Below, piece after piece: positions 1-23,663 of a stretch of 64,000 bases of DNA (the stretch's first letter is position 1; every line of letters starts with the position of its first letter). Position numbers and translations under genes: made by a program. Source of the stretch: Stercorarius parasiticus (taxonomy: Eukaryota > Chordata > Aves > Charadriiformes > Stercorariidae); NCBI GenBank assembly GCA_013396915.1, contig VWZL01001940.1, forward strand, positions 795,152 through 859,151, read 5' to 3'. The notes below the pieces were generated by a model. The model had not been told where the DNA came from. It saw only the letters and a program-made list of their open reading frames with translations, and did not search any database.

Positions 1-959
1 AAATACCCTATGTTGCACATCAAAAACAATATCCAGACAAAGGGAGTCCTTCCTCCTCAACTTACAAAAGTTCACAACAAACTTTTAAATATTGCAGTCA
101 AGGCCATGTTTTGAAAAACAAGCTTTTTTTAAAAAATTTTCTCTGGTCTCAGAAAGAGGAACGAGGCTCAATGCTGCCCAACAGAGGCAGCTAAAGTGAG
201 AGATAATCCCACAGTTAAACAGATCGGCAGTGGTTAAAGGTTCAGTGCCAGGGTATGCCACGGATTGACTGCAGGAGACTAAAGCTGTCACTGCACTTCT
301 CTGAGCCCAAGTGCCCTGTCTGTACAAGACGGACAAATAGCTCTAGGATTTTTTTAATTCTTTGGCATAAAAACTTACATTTAAGCCCTTCCAAGTAGGG
401 ACAAACTCATATATATGACCACAGCTAAACACAATGGTCTCCAATCTCAGCTAGATCCTGCCAATTAAAAGACAAGTGCTTTTATTTCCTAATACTTCCC
501 ATGTTTTGAGCCTAAGGAGCAGGTTACTCGACTGCCGCATCTCCAGGGCTTTTCACAGCAAGCAGCTGCCAGGCAGCGGGAGCAGACGAACACAGACCCT
601 GCGGAGGTGAGGAGCTCTGCCTTCACCTGCCTCGCTGGGGGCTGAGGACCAGCCAGCACACCGGGTACAATTACCTGATTAACACACACATTGCTTTATG
701 CAGCTCGTGAAATGCTGCATTTTTGGCTCAGAAGAGTTTCCTTTGAAAGAAAAAAAGCACACCACAAACCTAGGTGACAGAAACGGAAAGGACAGAAAAA
801 GGCGCACCTGGGGTCACTGCCCATGCAGGTACTCCAGGGCTTTACTCTGATGGCCTTGGTACACCCCTTTCCTCTAGGAAGCCATCCTTCCTTCAACGTA
901 TTTCGATATTCCGGCAGGTGTTCCAAACCATTCCTTCCTAACGCGCTGCGTTCTGGCGC
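1..959. other. Left flank, no gene seen
   Basis: No coding exon, RNA gene or recognisable repeat is visible here. The open frames are short and lack protein-like composition. If TECPR2 sits head-to-head with CINP as in human, this stretch would be its first intron on the minus strand; that is an inference from synteny. Confidence 0.5.
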
Positions 960-1690
960 TTGAGGGGTTGCAGCTCCTGAGAGGGGAGGGGGCTTTCCCG
1001 CCGGATTTACCTCAGCTTATGCCGGATTTACCGCCCGGACTCGGAGCCCCAGCTGGGCCGGGCCGGGCCGGGCCGGTGGGGGTGGGGGGGGGCGGCGAAG
1101 CCCCTCCAGCCGCTCCGCGGGCGCTCAAGGGACGCCTCGGCCCCCCCGCCGGACCCGCCACCCTCCCCACACGCCAGAGCTCTCTCTCCGAAGGGGAGCC
1201 GCCAGGCGAGGGACGGGAGAGCCGGCCCGCTCCCCCTCGCCGGCTGCGCTCACCCCGGCCGCAACAGGCGACCGCGGCAGGCCCCGCTTGCGGCGACCGG
1301 GGAGGGGAGCGAGAGCCGGGGCGGACCCTCAGGCGGCCCCCACAGAGAGGCAGCTCCACTCACCTCCTCAGGAGTGCGGAGCAGCCATAGCTGCCGGCAG
1401 CGCAGGGGTGGAAGGAGAGAGCGGAGCGGCGGCGTCGCCCAGGCCCCGAGGCGACGGCGGCAGCGGCCCCAGCTGCCTGCGCCGCTCGGCGGGGCCGGGC
1501 CTGGGCGGGGCCGGACGTGAGCGCACTTCCGCGGGGCGCCGCCATGGCGGGTGAGTGAGGGCGGTCGTGGGGACTGCTCTCCTCCCCAGGCCTCGGCACC
1601 AGCCAGGTCCCGGGGCCGGCTGCTTTCCCCCGGCGGGAGCGAGGGGTGGCGGGGGGTTGGGATCAGGCCCGGGGAGCAGCCAGAGGCCGG
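960..1690. promoter_or_regulatory. CpG island, probable bidirectional CINP/TECPR2 promoter
   Basis: This is a dense GC- and CpG-rich block in an otherwise AT-rich flank. It includes four GGGCC-type units around 1054-1074 and a G-run segment at about 1076-1095 that could form a quadruplex. Just upstream of the CINP start an ACTTCCG (ETS/GABP-type) motif lies near 1525-1532, and the start codon sits in a GCCGCCATGGCGG context that is both a strong Kozak sequence and a YY1-like motif. The long open frames inside the island on both strands are by-products of high GC. Confidence 0.75.
1364..1470 (-). other. TECPR2: Possible noncoding first exon of TECPR2
   Basis: On the minus strand the sequence GGAG followed by gtgagt forms a strong splice donor at 1358-1363, inside the CpG island and about 180 bases from the CINP start on the opposite strand. 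In human, TECPR2 and CINP are divergent neighbours and TECPR2 begins with a noncoding exon (from memory). The 5' boundary given is a guess, no coding sequence supports the call, and a random GC-rich donor is the alternative. Confidence 0.3.
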
Positions 1691-4600
1691 GCCCTGGTGC
1701 TTCACAAGTAAATTAATAAGGTGTCTGTGGTGCCCTTCCTGCCCGCCGGCGTGTTACTTCCAGGTGTGGATGTAGGTGAGGAAGGTGCCCAGCACCTCGC
1801 TCGTTCCCCCCCGGAGAAGGGAGTGACCCCCGTGTGTGTGGGCTTCGTGTTTGTGACCGCTTTTCAAGCGTCCCTGTGAATAGAAGTTAAGAAAAGCAAT
1901 TGATGAGAGCAGGGTTTGCAGCCCCCTTGCTGCCTGGGGCAGGGCCGGAGGTGTGAAGGTAGGGCAGCTCACCACCCTCCCCGGAGGCGATGCTGGAGCG
2001 GTGTGTGGCAGGTTCCCCTTGCCGTGGGGTCCCTCCAACGACACATGGTGAAATGTGGAGTTTAGGCTCAGTGGTAAAGCACCCACCGTCTCCAGTAGGA
2101 CCCAGCTTTCTCCCAAATACTGCTCATGGGTAGATGTGAATTAATTCAGTGCTCATTCATGGCATGAGCATTGCACGCATGCAGTAGTCATTGCTGTGAT
2201 TTCTTACCATCATATACTGTGTTAGCATTTGACTATCTTAAATTGACAGAAGTCTGCTAGATTGGCCAGTACCGCAAAGCCACTGCTCTCCGTGTTACAA
2301 TATCACATGTCAGAACACGCTTGCATTTTTTAATAACATTATTTTCTTGTAAATATTAATAAGGCTGATAGACAAAGAATTGTATTTAATGAGTGAAGAC
2401 AGCTAATGTAAATTCCATTCTACTTTAATCAATATTCAGCAGTAAAGCACAGAAATCGTTCACACAAACACCTGCTGGCCAGCACACTGATTTGTTTCTG
2501 TATGCTTTAAATAGCTTGAATTTCTGTATTTTCTCATATAGCAAAAAGTCCTGCTGATGGTACTCCAAGAAGACCTGTTTTATCTCTCAGTGCAAGAAAA
2601 ATTAAAGATAATGCAGCAGACTGGCACAATTTAATGATGAAATGGGAGAGACTGAATGATAATGGATTTACTACGGCAAACAAAATAGTCAACATGAAGA
2701 TCAGCGAGCAGTAAGTATGCTAATAACACGTACAAGTAAAGACAGCATAAAGATTGCCTTTATTGATAAATTAATCTGTTTTCTTCGCTAGAAAGTTATT
2801 TTGGAGACGGGAGAAAGAACATGTCAGAGTGGATAAGCTAGCTCTTAGATCAAACTCAGTAGTTGCACTTTTTGGTTATGTAAACTATTTGCATTCAAAT
2901 AATAAATGTCTCATAAAGATTAAAATAATCTCATAAAGTAATGATATTTGCAAGAAATGGAAGATGTTTATTATACATAGTCAGGCGTAACAGATATTTA
3001 AAATACTTATATAATGCAGAAAGTTAGAATCTAATCCTATAGATCTCAGCCTACATGAGTTCCCTTACTCACTTGCATATTTACACTGAGGCCAATATTA
3101 CCAGATTTCACTAAAGTCAAAACTTCAGCATATTTTAAGAAAGAATCAGTGATTTATGTAGACAAAAAAGTTGTGGTAGTGATGATCTGAAGAAAAAAAA
3201 AAAAAGAAAAAGATAACTTTGGTAGAGCTGTTCCCTTCATGCTGTAATGAGGAACTTGTAACTAGGGTTTTGAGAAGAAACTTCTCCGGAATCCTGACAG
3301 CTGAACAGGGTTTGTCTGACAGGTACAAGCTCAGGAATATTTTGCTGTAATGGTGTCAGATGTTGCTTTTGCTCTCTAGCAACTCCTTCTCCCCTGTCTA
3401 AGTTTACAGCTTCTGTGGGAAAGTCAGCAAGACAGGCTAGGTGTCTGCACATTAGCTGCTCTGCGTTCACAGTTAAATGGCTTGGCTTAAATTGGGCATG
3501 AAGGTGAGTTTGTGGTGAGGCACCAGATTGTCAGCTGGAGCAGCTGAAGCCTGGGTATGCCTTGTCCATTACAAGAGAATAACCTCCAACACCGGGGCAA
3601 GGTAAATGGGAAAAGGTGTTATCTTAACACCTGCAACTGTTTTTTCAAGCACATGCTCTAAGGTAGACTAATTCTGTGTTCCTCTGAAGATTACGGTACC
3701 AGCCCCAATTCCTCACATGGCTAGTTATGTCTCTTACTATTTTTATGTAGGAATTCTCATGAACAGCCCATGAGAGAGAGATTTTGTAGGATGAGACCCC
3801 ATGGATTTTAAATCTGCAGAGCCCAAGTAAACCTATATGCAGTTGTTTCCTTTGCCTTACGTTTCTATTTTAGATTTCAAGACAACAAACTGGAGATAGC
3901 ATGTGATAACAGTGCCACAGAATCTGAAAAGCCAGCTCCAAAATACAATGAAGAACTGGACAATTGCTGTGCAGAATTACTTCAGACCTTAAAGGATATG
4001 GTAATGCTTATTTTTCAGTCTTAGTCAATACAAATCAATTCCAAGTGTGTCCAAGTATGACATAAGGAAAAGTCTTCAAGTATTTGTTGTAAACAGAAAA
4101 TTGGGATTTTTATTCATGGTTCTTTGGCTTCAAACCTAAATGATTATAAATCCAGTATGCACCATTTATTTGCTTAACTGGTGAATTTGAAAGTTGTTTT
4201 TACATCTGCCTTCTGCTTATAATTCTACTCCTCCCTTCATAAAGTGATCTGAAAACGAGTCATACAAAAAATGCATGCTGAAACTCCACCTGTTTTGTCT
4301 TTTCTCATCCTGAATATTCCCTCTGTTTAGAACAAAACAAACAACAAAGCATAAAACAGTGCTTTACCTGCCATCATATCTTTACAGCTATCTTTGATCA
4401 GACATAATGCAGTTATATTTTTAGTCTGCCTTTCCTGCGCAGTCCGCATTTCCTGCGCAGAACTCCTTCTCTAGAGAGTAGAGTAAGATAATTATTATGT
4501 AACCCACCTTTTTTGTGGGTACATTGCTAGAAATTAATGTCACCTGTCAGTTTGACAGGAAACAAAAAGAATTCTGTTTTTTTTTGCCTGATACTGTAAT

Positions 4601-7405
4601 TTAAAATTCTTATTAAAAATAACTTTTACAACCTTCTGCCATAGTGGAGGTCCATTAAAAAAATTATAGTTCTATTTTTTTTATATAGACAGGATACCAG
4701 TCCAGTATTTAGAAGAATAAGCAGGAAAGCAACTACATTTGCCTCAAATTTTGTTCTGTGGGAAAAAGTAACAGTAATTTTTTTTGTTTTTTTTCTTTTT
4801 TTTTCCTTGAGGTAGTTTCATATTCAGTCTACCAAGTATGTTGATGCAATTTTTTATTACTCCTGAGTCTAAGCAGCTAGTGTTAGACTGGATACTAAAA
4901 ATAGCTACTACAGACATATTTTATTTTTTATTCCTTATGAGTTTGTACCAGCTTACGAGTTTATAGAAATACCTGTATTTTAGTTTCTTGACTTAAAGCT
5001 CCATTTTGTTGTAAATATTAGTCCCCATCAGTAGTGCATAAACTTAGGTGAACATGAAGAAAGCGGATGGAATGACCTGTTTTTTGAAGCAAGCTGTTAA
5101 ATCAGCCTAGATATATTGTCAGTCGTAGCTTGAGCTGCTTTTGTCACCTGCCGCTAATCTTTTGAAATCAAATTTAAATGACCTTGACATGGTAATGTAA
5201 GAAAGCATGTGTTCATAGGGCCTGTGCCACACTTGTTCATAGTCTGATGTTTTTCCCCAGTGCTAAATCGCTACAGGAAAAACCCAGAGAGGTGAAAAAA
5301 TGAGAGCACACTTGAATATATTTCTACATGGGGGAAACAAAAGAATTAAGCAAAATCAGAGTCAATAAGCCATATCTGCAGTGTTCAGAATTTTAGGGTG
5401 TCTCATATTAAATCTGTATATAAATTCCAGCTTTGATTCCTTTCTGGAGTTAAAAAAAGTGAGTTAGAAATGTTAAGATTAAATACTTTTCAGAAATAGT
5501 GTGTTTTAAAAAAGTGTTTAAGATTATAGTAACCTAATGTTCCTGAGATATTCATTAACCTTACATGTTCATCATTTTCAGACAAAAATACAATTGAAAA
5601 TGGAAAAGCTTACTTCGACTACTAAAGCAATCTGTGACTTGGAAACATTCCACCATGGAGCTGGGAAACGCACAGCACCCTTCTTTCATACATGGCCCAC
5701 ACCGTACTTCTGTAAGTAGAATATTGATTATCTTAGCTAATTGCATTCTGTCATTGATGTCATCTAATTTAGGACTGGAAAAGAAACCCTTTTATCTGGG
5801 TGTCTTGCCTTAGAGAGAAAGAGAGAGAGTGTATCTGTCTCCTTTATAATTGACTAATCAATAAACACATGAATACATCACATGGCTTAGGGTTACTGCT
5901 GATGACTGCTTGTATGAATTGCCAAGCATTGTCTGACATGCAACAATTACTGCATAAAACTAAGCTTGTCAGCAGCTTACAGTGTCCAAGCTGCAACAGC
6001 CACCTCCTTTATAGAGAGAGATGTATTTGCAACTTGGTAGCATTAAGCCGTAGACTTAACTGACTTGACTTGTTACTTGACACTGAAATTAAATCCTTGA
6101 ATGCAAAGAACAAGCTACACCTCAGTTAATTCTCAGGCAGCCAAAGAAAAATTCCTCTGATCTCAATGTCAGTCAAGACAAGTAAAGAAATGTTCAGTTA
6201 CTGTCTACTGTTAATATGAATCCTTTTAGCATTCGCTTGATGGCAAAAGGTGCGGCCTCCCAACTCATATTACCGCAGTTTTAAAACTTTGAATTCAAGA
6301 GAAGCCTGATTGCAAACCAGCTGCTGCCTTTGTGAAGTGAGCGTCGTACCTTTGTGAAGCCCTGCTTCCTACTTCATTACCACAAGCCAGTGGGAATTTT
6401 ATGTATTAGTTTCTGCCAGCTTAAAAGGGTAGGAATGACAAAGACAACTGCTGTCAAAACACTCCTTGTCACTGAATCGTTTAGTGATGCTCTCTACTCC
6501 ATGAAAGACTAAATCCTCCTGAAGGTAGTGATAGTTTAAGGCTAAGTTAGAATCATAAGATCAGTCTCTCTTTAAAAATAATTTGTGTGGTTATTTTTTA
6601 GAAAGGCAAACAATAAAGATTATTACATAAATATATTTTAACCCTCCTACTAACATAACTAGTAACAATATTAGTTTTTCCATTACACGCTTCAGTTTTG
6701 GTCTGTTGTTTAGTTTGACCGTTACTTTTCACTCTTAGTATCGCTTCTTGGTGATCATGCATTGCTAAAGTGCCTGAGAGCACGTGAGGACATCCTTTAG
6801 ATTAGCTAAAATCAACAGTGACTCTAAAATGTGAAGCTTGTGTTTCAAGATAGCATTACCAAATTTTAAAATCAAATTTCAGTTATTTGAAAGAATAGCT
6901 ATAATAGCTAATTTTACAGTGGGTCCTGAGAATCAATACCACTGCTTATTCTAGAATTAAAAGGGGATTCATGTCAAAATCACAAGTGTGTAAAATACAT
7001 CCAAAAGCTGAGGAAATTGTTTAGTGCTTTATATTCTAGTGTAAAAGCATTAATGCTGTAAAACCCCAGATGTCTAAATATGAGGAGTATCTTATATAAG
7101 GTAGGGGGTTTTTAATGTTCAACATATTACAAGTATAATTTAACTTTTAGAGAATTGCTGAAATGTTGTGGTCAATGTGCTTGGTTTTTCAATCCATTTC
7201 AGATGAGGTTTCTCTGAAGCTCTCTGAAATGTACAAGAAGGAACTCCAACTCAAGCAAACAATCGTACAAGACATTGCTCATTCTGCCGACCAGGATCTG
7301 ATGATGGTCTATTTATCATCATGGTTATACCAGCCTTACATTGAGAACAGCAGCAAACTACTCCTCGAAGCCATGCTGCTGGAAACAGGACACAGACAGT
7401 GCTAG
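1544..7405 (+). CDS. CINP: CINP, cyclin-dependent kinase 2-interacting protein
   Basis: Coding exons are 1544-1550, 2542-2710, 3874-4000, 5582-5711 and 7203-7405. They join in phase to 636 nt (211 aa plus TAG); human CINP is about 212 aa. The protein is recognised from conserved blocks such as SARKIKDNAADWHNL and NDNGFTTANKIVNMKIS near the N-terminus, KMEKLSSTTK-like KMEKLTSTTK and FHTWPTPYF in the middle, and EAMLLETGHRQC at the end. The family binds CDK2 and CDC7, interacts with ATRIP in checkpoint signalling, and is a subunit of the AAA-ATPase complex with SPATA5/SPATA5L1 and C1orf109; these roles are family knowledge. The middle region looks helical and coiled-coil prone. The first coding exon carries only 7 coding bases (ATGGCGG) before a gtgagt donor, and all introns are GT-AG. 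The gene is intact and converges with ZNF839. Confidence 0.95.
4423..4458. repeat. 18-bp tandem duplication in CINP intron 3
   Basis: Two adjacent 18-mers, AGTCTGCCTTTCCTGCGC and AGTCCGCATTTCCTGCGC, differ at two positions. They form a CpG-containing patch in an AT-rich intron. Confidence 0.8.
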
Positions 7406-7504
7406 AATTTCAAATGTTACATGGTTTGCTTCTAATGATGCTTACATGAAACTGAAATGGCAAATTGCAAGGCTTACTAAGCAAGCTGGGTTTTTGTAAA
7501 ACTT

Positions 7505-7510
7505 ATTAAA
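7505..7510 (+). terminator. CINP: Candidate CINP poly(A) signal ATTAAA
   Basis: ATTAAA lies about 100 bases after the CINP stop and is followed by a T/GT-rich stretch, as expected for a cleavage site. A canonical AATAAA at 8137-8142 could serve a longer 3' UTR. Transcript ends are not visible in DNA alone. Confidence 0.45.
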
Positions 7511-7529
7511 AATATTTTTGTCTATTTGT

Positions 7530-10500
7530 ATTTAGTATTTTGTCTCAGATGATACTCCTTTTTCTGCATGGGACAATCTGGTTTTGGTTGCTTTATCCAC
7601 TTTAAATGCAATAGAGAGGCTACAGGTAGGAGGCTAAGTCCCCTGTAATCAGAAAGAGGTAAGCACTACTTGGTGGTCTGGGCGGATTCAATGCACAGAG
7701 ACACCTAAAGCAAAGAATTTAACTACTTTTCAAGTCTTGACAGTCTAAAAGATCTACATTGTCTCTTTCACCATAGAAATTCAGCACTTGATCTTTCGTG
7801 TTTTGGTTTTTTCAGACCTAACAGGGCTTTTGTATTTCCTTTATAAATGGGGAATAGGAAAGGAAAGCACAAAAGGCAGGATCCAAGAGTGGATCCAAAA
7901 GGATCCAAGTATTTTGGTATGTGGTTCCGAAATGCTGTCATAGACACTAGTGTAAATTCTGGTTTGGTTTTGATAATGCGGTTAGGTGTATCACCCTTGA
8001 AGAGTGATCCAAGCCTAGACTAGCACAGTGGGAAGGTTTAGTACAACTCACCCTTCCACAATCATTATATGAAAAGGTCGTGTCTCTTTTAATTCATTGT
8101 AACTTTTTTTGTTCTAGAGATGTTTCATGAAAGCATAATAAAAATAAGAACAAAAACAAGACCTGCTTCAGTCATGTCCTTATCCCGTATTGTTTGCTGT
8201 CATAAGGCTCATTGAGTTTTTCCTTGGATTACTGTTTCTGATGTCAAGTGGTTTTGCTATAAAGGCGTGCCCCCGCTATATTTTTGGTTAGCAGTTTACA
8301 TGACAAGAACTGGTGGCTCAAATCCTTGCCTTGCTTTTTTACGCTGCTTTCTTGGAAGAGAGAGTGCATTCAGGAGAAACAGTTAATGCAAAAGCTAAAT
8401 GCTGAAGTGGAATTCAGTAGCCTCTTTTGCTTTCATGCTTTCACTCCTAAAGACACAATAATCACTGTAGCATACCGTTATGTCAGAGCTGGGTAGCATG
8501 GAGAAGCTGCTACACTTACCCAGCCTTAGTAACTCTTAGCTGCTATCGCAAATTAGCACTTTTCAGAAAAGTGTATTACAATGTCAAAACTATGCTGCTG
8601 TATCATCAAATTTTTAGTTAAATCCCTAATGTGTAGTGAATTTAGACCTTCTGCTTACTTCATTATGATAAATAGTCTGAATTCCTCCCACTTACTGATT
8701 GCCTGTATGGCCTGCTCCTATATAAACTGTTGATTTAGATTTCACACAATTATGTAGTGTTTCTAAGTGCTGTTGACTCGTCGTTTACCCTTGATTCTCC
8801 TTGAAACAATTATTTGAACTAAAAGACAGTAATATGAAATGCTCACTGCTATGAAATGACCATAATGGCTGTGGTTTGACACTAGAAAAATCTAATTAAA
8901 ACAGTGAGAGACTCTGGAACAGATTTCCGATAGGAAAAGTAGGGTTACTTACTTAACAAGTTCCAAGCTGAAACCCCGTAAGCTTGGTAAGGGAAAATAC
9001 ACGAGTTTCCTGCAATAATGGGACAGACAGACATGAATTAGAAAAGTTTTCTCGACATGCTGCTCTGTTCAACAGTGAGGTTGCTTCTGAAGCTTAATAG
9101 TGTTCTATTCTTCCCTCAAATTTCTAGCGTCTAAAAAGAAATTCTGCAGTAGCTCAAGAAGAATACAACCCTATATGAATAGCTTTGTTGGGTTTTATTA
9201 TTTTTCTGTGCAAGCGCTCCACCTATTTTAACAGCCACCTTAATTTAGCCGAGTAGGGACAGACCTTTGTCACTATGGAAACACCTTCATACTTGAAAAA
9301 TATTTTCCAAGGAGAAAGGGTTGGTTCACTTATAGAATTGTTCTTTTAAGATAAGAGTAGGTGTATTGTATTTCCCAGCATGTGCAAATCAATAGGAAAG
9401 GCAGAATTGAAGCAAATTGTCATTTTCTGCACAAGTGGAAATTGTGGTTTGTTCTTGTTTCTTAGAGGAAATAAGCTCTTCAGGAAGGGGTCTTCATATT
9501 CGCAGACCCCCTTGCTCATTGACTGCTATCAGACACAGGAAGATTACTGCAAAATCATTGCAGGGATGTTTTGCCATTGTAGCTCTAAGCAGTTGATTGT
9601 TATACTTGAAGCCCTCAGATGTAGTTATTAGACAGTACAAAAGAGTGTAATAAAGAATTGCTCACTGCAATCAAAGTCACCAGCAGAATCTTGCTTTGTA
9701 TGGTATCTTCACTTATAAGGTAGGCCTGTATCCTCTGACCATCACCACCACCTGAAAAAAAGAGGGGAAAAACCCCAAACCAAAAACTACACCATAAACC
9801 CAACCACCATACAGGAGCTCGCTAATATATGATGACATCTTTCCGATCCACACATGAAAAGCAGTGTTTTGGCTAATCAAATTAACCTCCTATTTAGGCA
9901 ACCAAGGCAAAAAAGAAAAAACCCAACAAAACAAAAACCAAACCCCACTATGTTAAAATGATACAGTAGAGCAGATTGTTTCATCTCTAAATTGTTCTCT
10001 CTCTTGTTTAGATTCAATTTTAGTGTAAGTTTCTGCTCAGTAACAAGACCATGAAAAATCAGTGTTCATACTTAAGAACAGTCCTCCTGCATATTACAGG
10101 TCCTTTTAGCTGATTTATCCAGTTATCTCAGTAGCCTCATGTCTTTAGCAACGAGGCAACACACACGTGTTAAAGGTGTTACCAATTTTCAGTAACGTCT
10201 ACGATAGCTTATGAACAAAATAAAAATACTAGTGATTTAAGAGTGTTCTTTTTCACCTGCTAAGCTTCTTGAAAGAAAAGAAGTGCCTTGGACAAGAAGC
10301 TGCTACATAGGTCTCCGCAAAAATACTATCATCCAAGCAACATACCGAAAGTATGACAAAAATACAAGATAGCAGTAAAAATACAAGATAGCAGTAAATA
10401 AGTAATTTGGTTAAGTTTTCTGTCTGCATAAAGAAATGGGGATTATAGTCAAGGATACCTTTTTATTATGGTTAAATATTAGAAGGCAGTGTGGAGTTAC

Positions 10501-10950
10501 TAGGGAGGTCAAAGCTTGGAACTGACAAAGGATGCATTATCTGAAAGAAAAAAGTGTAATAAAAGTCTAACAAAAATAGACTGTCACGGACTAAAGTAAA
10601 AAAAGAATTTGTTATCTCATTAAGGAAAATCAGATCACTACTTACACACCTTCACATTTCTAAGTAACAGCAATTCTTAAAGGTTAGACAAGCATACTTA
10701 AATACATTTCCAACAGTTCAGTACAAATCAGATCTTGTTTGAGGCTATTTTTGTCCCTAATTTGGATGCTTATTTAAGGATCAGTTAGGTTGTCACATTG
10801 TTCCTGGAACGCACAAGTCTGGATTATATTTAAAACTGTCCATTTTTCCAGGCAGATTTATGCACATCAAGTCTAGACACTAATCAATATTCAAGGTAGC
10901 TTTAAGAAAGTGCACTAACGAAGGATTTTGTAATCTCAATGGCACAGAAA
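7530..10950. other. Intergenic region between convergent CINP and ZNF839
   Basis: This AT-rich stretch holds no coding exon I can support. It contains A/C-rich low-complexity runs near 9750-9790 and 9905-9945 and a small tandem duplication at 10358-10395. Several short open frames exist but lack splice context and protein-like composition. Confidence 0.6.
10358..10395. repeat. 19-bp perfect tandem duplication
   Basis: Two identical adjacent copies of AAAAATACAAGATAGCAGT are present. This is a simple local duplication with no coding context. Confidence 0.9.
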
Positions 10951-10971
10951 ACGCACATTTTTAATATAGTT

Positions 10972-10977
10972 TTTATT
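10972..10977 (-). terminator. ZNF839: Candidate ZNF839 poly(A) signal
   Basis: AATAAA on the minus strand lies about 370 bases past the ZNF839 stop codon. It is the first canonical hexamer I see downstream and would give a short 3' UTR. Confidence 0.5.
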
Positions 10978-11345
10978 TTACCCATATACAGCTTGCCAGC
11001 ACAGAGCACATCACTGCTGAACAGCAGTACAACTGACTGCATTTTTAGATGGCGGGAGAGAGAAAAGGAATTATGTAACAAAAGGGAATAGTGCAACAGT
11101 TTTAGGGTTGACAGGTTTCCGCTTTCCACCCACCCCCAACATATAAAGCAAATAGAACGATGTTAATTCTAGAATTTTTGGTTGCAATGCTGCTAGATTT
11201 ATATAAACATAAGTTATAAAAAGTACAGGGCATAGAAACAGTTTACAAATAAGTTAAATTTCAATTATTTCAGTACTCACATTAGAAAAATATACATTTT
11301 ATAGAATCAGTCTCTTCCAGAAGAAAGCCTATAGAGTTTTCTAAT

Positions 11346-22745
<11,400 letters not shown>

Positions 22746-23464
22746 NNNNNNNNNNNNNNNNNNNNNNNNNNNNNNNNNNNNNNNNNNNNNNNNNNNNNNN
22801 NNNNNNNNNNNNNNNNNNNNNNNNNNNNNNNNNNNNNNNNNNNNNNNNNNNNNNNNNNNNNNNNNNNNNNNNNNNNNNNNNNNNNNNNNNNNNNNNNNNN
22901 NNNNNNNNNNNNNNNNNNNNNNNNNNNNNNNNNNNNNNNNNNNNNNNNNNNNNNNNNNNNNNNNNNNNNNNNNNNNNNNNNNNNNNNNNNNNNNNNNNNN
23001 NNNNNNNNNNNNNNNNNNNNNNNNNNNNNNNNNNNNNNNNNNNNNNNNNNNNNNNNNNNNNNNNNNNNNNNNNNNNNNNNNNNNNNNNNNNNNNNNNNNN
23101 NNNNNNNNNNNNNNNNNNNNNNNNNNNNNNNNNNNNNNNNNNNNNNNNNNNNNNNNNNNNNNNNNNNNNNNNNNNNNNNNNNNNNNNNNNNNNNNNNNNN
23201 NNNNNNNNNNNNNNNNNNNNNNNNNNNNNNNNNNNNNNNNNNNNNNNNNNNNNNNNNNNNNNNNNNNNNNNNNNNNNNNNNNNNNNNNNNNNNNNNNNNN
23301 NNNNNNNNNNNNNNNNNNNNNNNNNNNNNNNNNNNNNNNNNNNNNNNNNNNNNNNNNNNNNNNNNNNNNNNNNNNNNNNNNNNNNNNNNNNNNNNNNNNN
23401 NNNNNNNNNNNNNNNNNNNNNNNNNNNNNNNNNNNNNNNNNNNNNNNNNNNNNNNNNNNNNNNN
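22746..23464. other. Assembly gap of 719 N
   Basis: All bases are N. The gap lies in a GC-rich island and removes the ZNF839 start codon and core promoter. Open frames that appear to cross it are artefacts of translating N. Confidence 1.
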
Positions 23465-23470
23465 GCTGGA

Positions 23471-23496
23471 GTCGGGGGGTCGTGAAACCCCCCCAC
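23471..23496. repeat. G/C-run inverted repeat at the gap edge
   Basis: The arms 23471-23480 (GTCGGGGGGT) and 23487-23496 (ACCCCCCCAC) pair over ten positions with one mismatch, around a six-base loop. The structure starts seven bases from the end of the N run. Confidence 0.7.
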
Positions 23497-23571
23497 TCCG
23501 CCGCGGCCGCGCGCAGCGGTGACACGCGTGTCTCGGCAGAAGAGGCGGGCAGGACGGCGTCGCTGGGACGC

Positions 23572-23579
23572 AAAAAAAA
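23572..23579 (-). terminator. Pol III terminator of tRNA-Ile
   Basis: Eight A on the plus strand give a run of eight T on the transcribed minus orientation, beginning ten bases after the tRNA 3' end. Confidence 0.85.
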
Positions 23580-23589
23580 CGTTTTCCTG

Positions 23590-23663
23590 TGGCCCGTACG
23601 GGGATCGAACCCGCGACCTTGGCGTTATTAGCACCACGCTCTAACCAACTGAGCTAACCGGCC
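23590..23663 (-). tRNA. tRNA-Ile, anticodon AAT
   Basis: The minus strand reads as a 74-nt cloverleaf beginning GGCCGGTTAGCTCAGTTGG, with anticodon loop CTAATAA (AAT, decoded after A34 to inosine editing), T-arm GGTTCGATCCC and discriminator A. It matches the standard vertebrate tRNA-Ile(AAU) as I know it except at one acceptor-stem position: nucleotide 68 is G, facing G5, where U68 would form a G-U pair. The internal A and B boxes are intact. No CCA is encoded, as expected. It lies between ZNF839 and MOK; from memory human has a tRNA-Ile(AAU) in the same interval. No intron is present. Confidence 0.96.

Noticed and set aside
968..1705. Overlapping 79-151 codon frames in the CINP island
   Set aside because: GC-driven open frames on both strands with Pro/Arg/Gly/Ala bias; the real start is the 7-base CINP exon at 1544.
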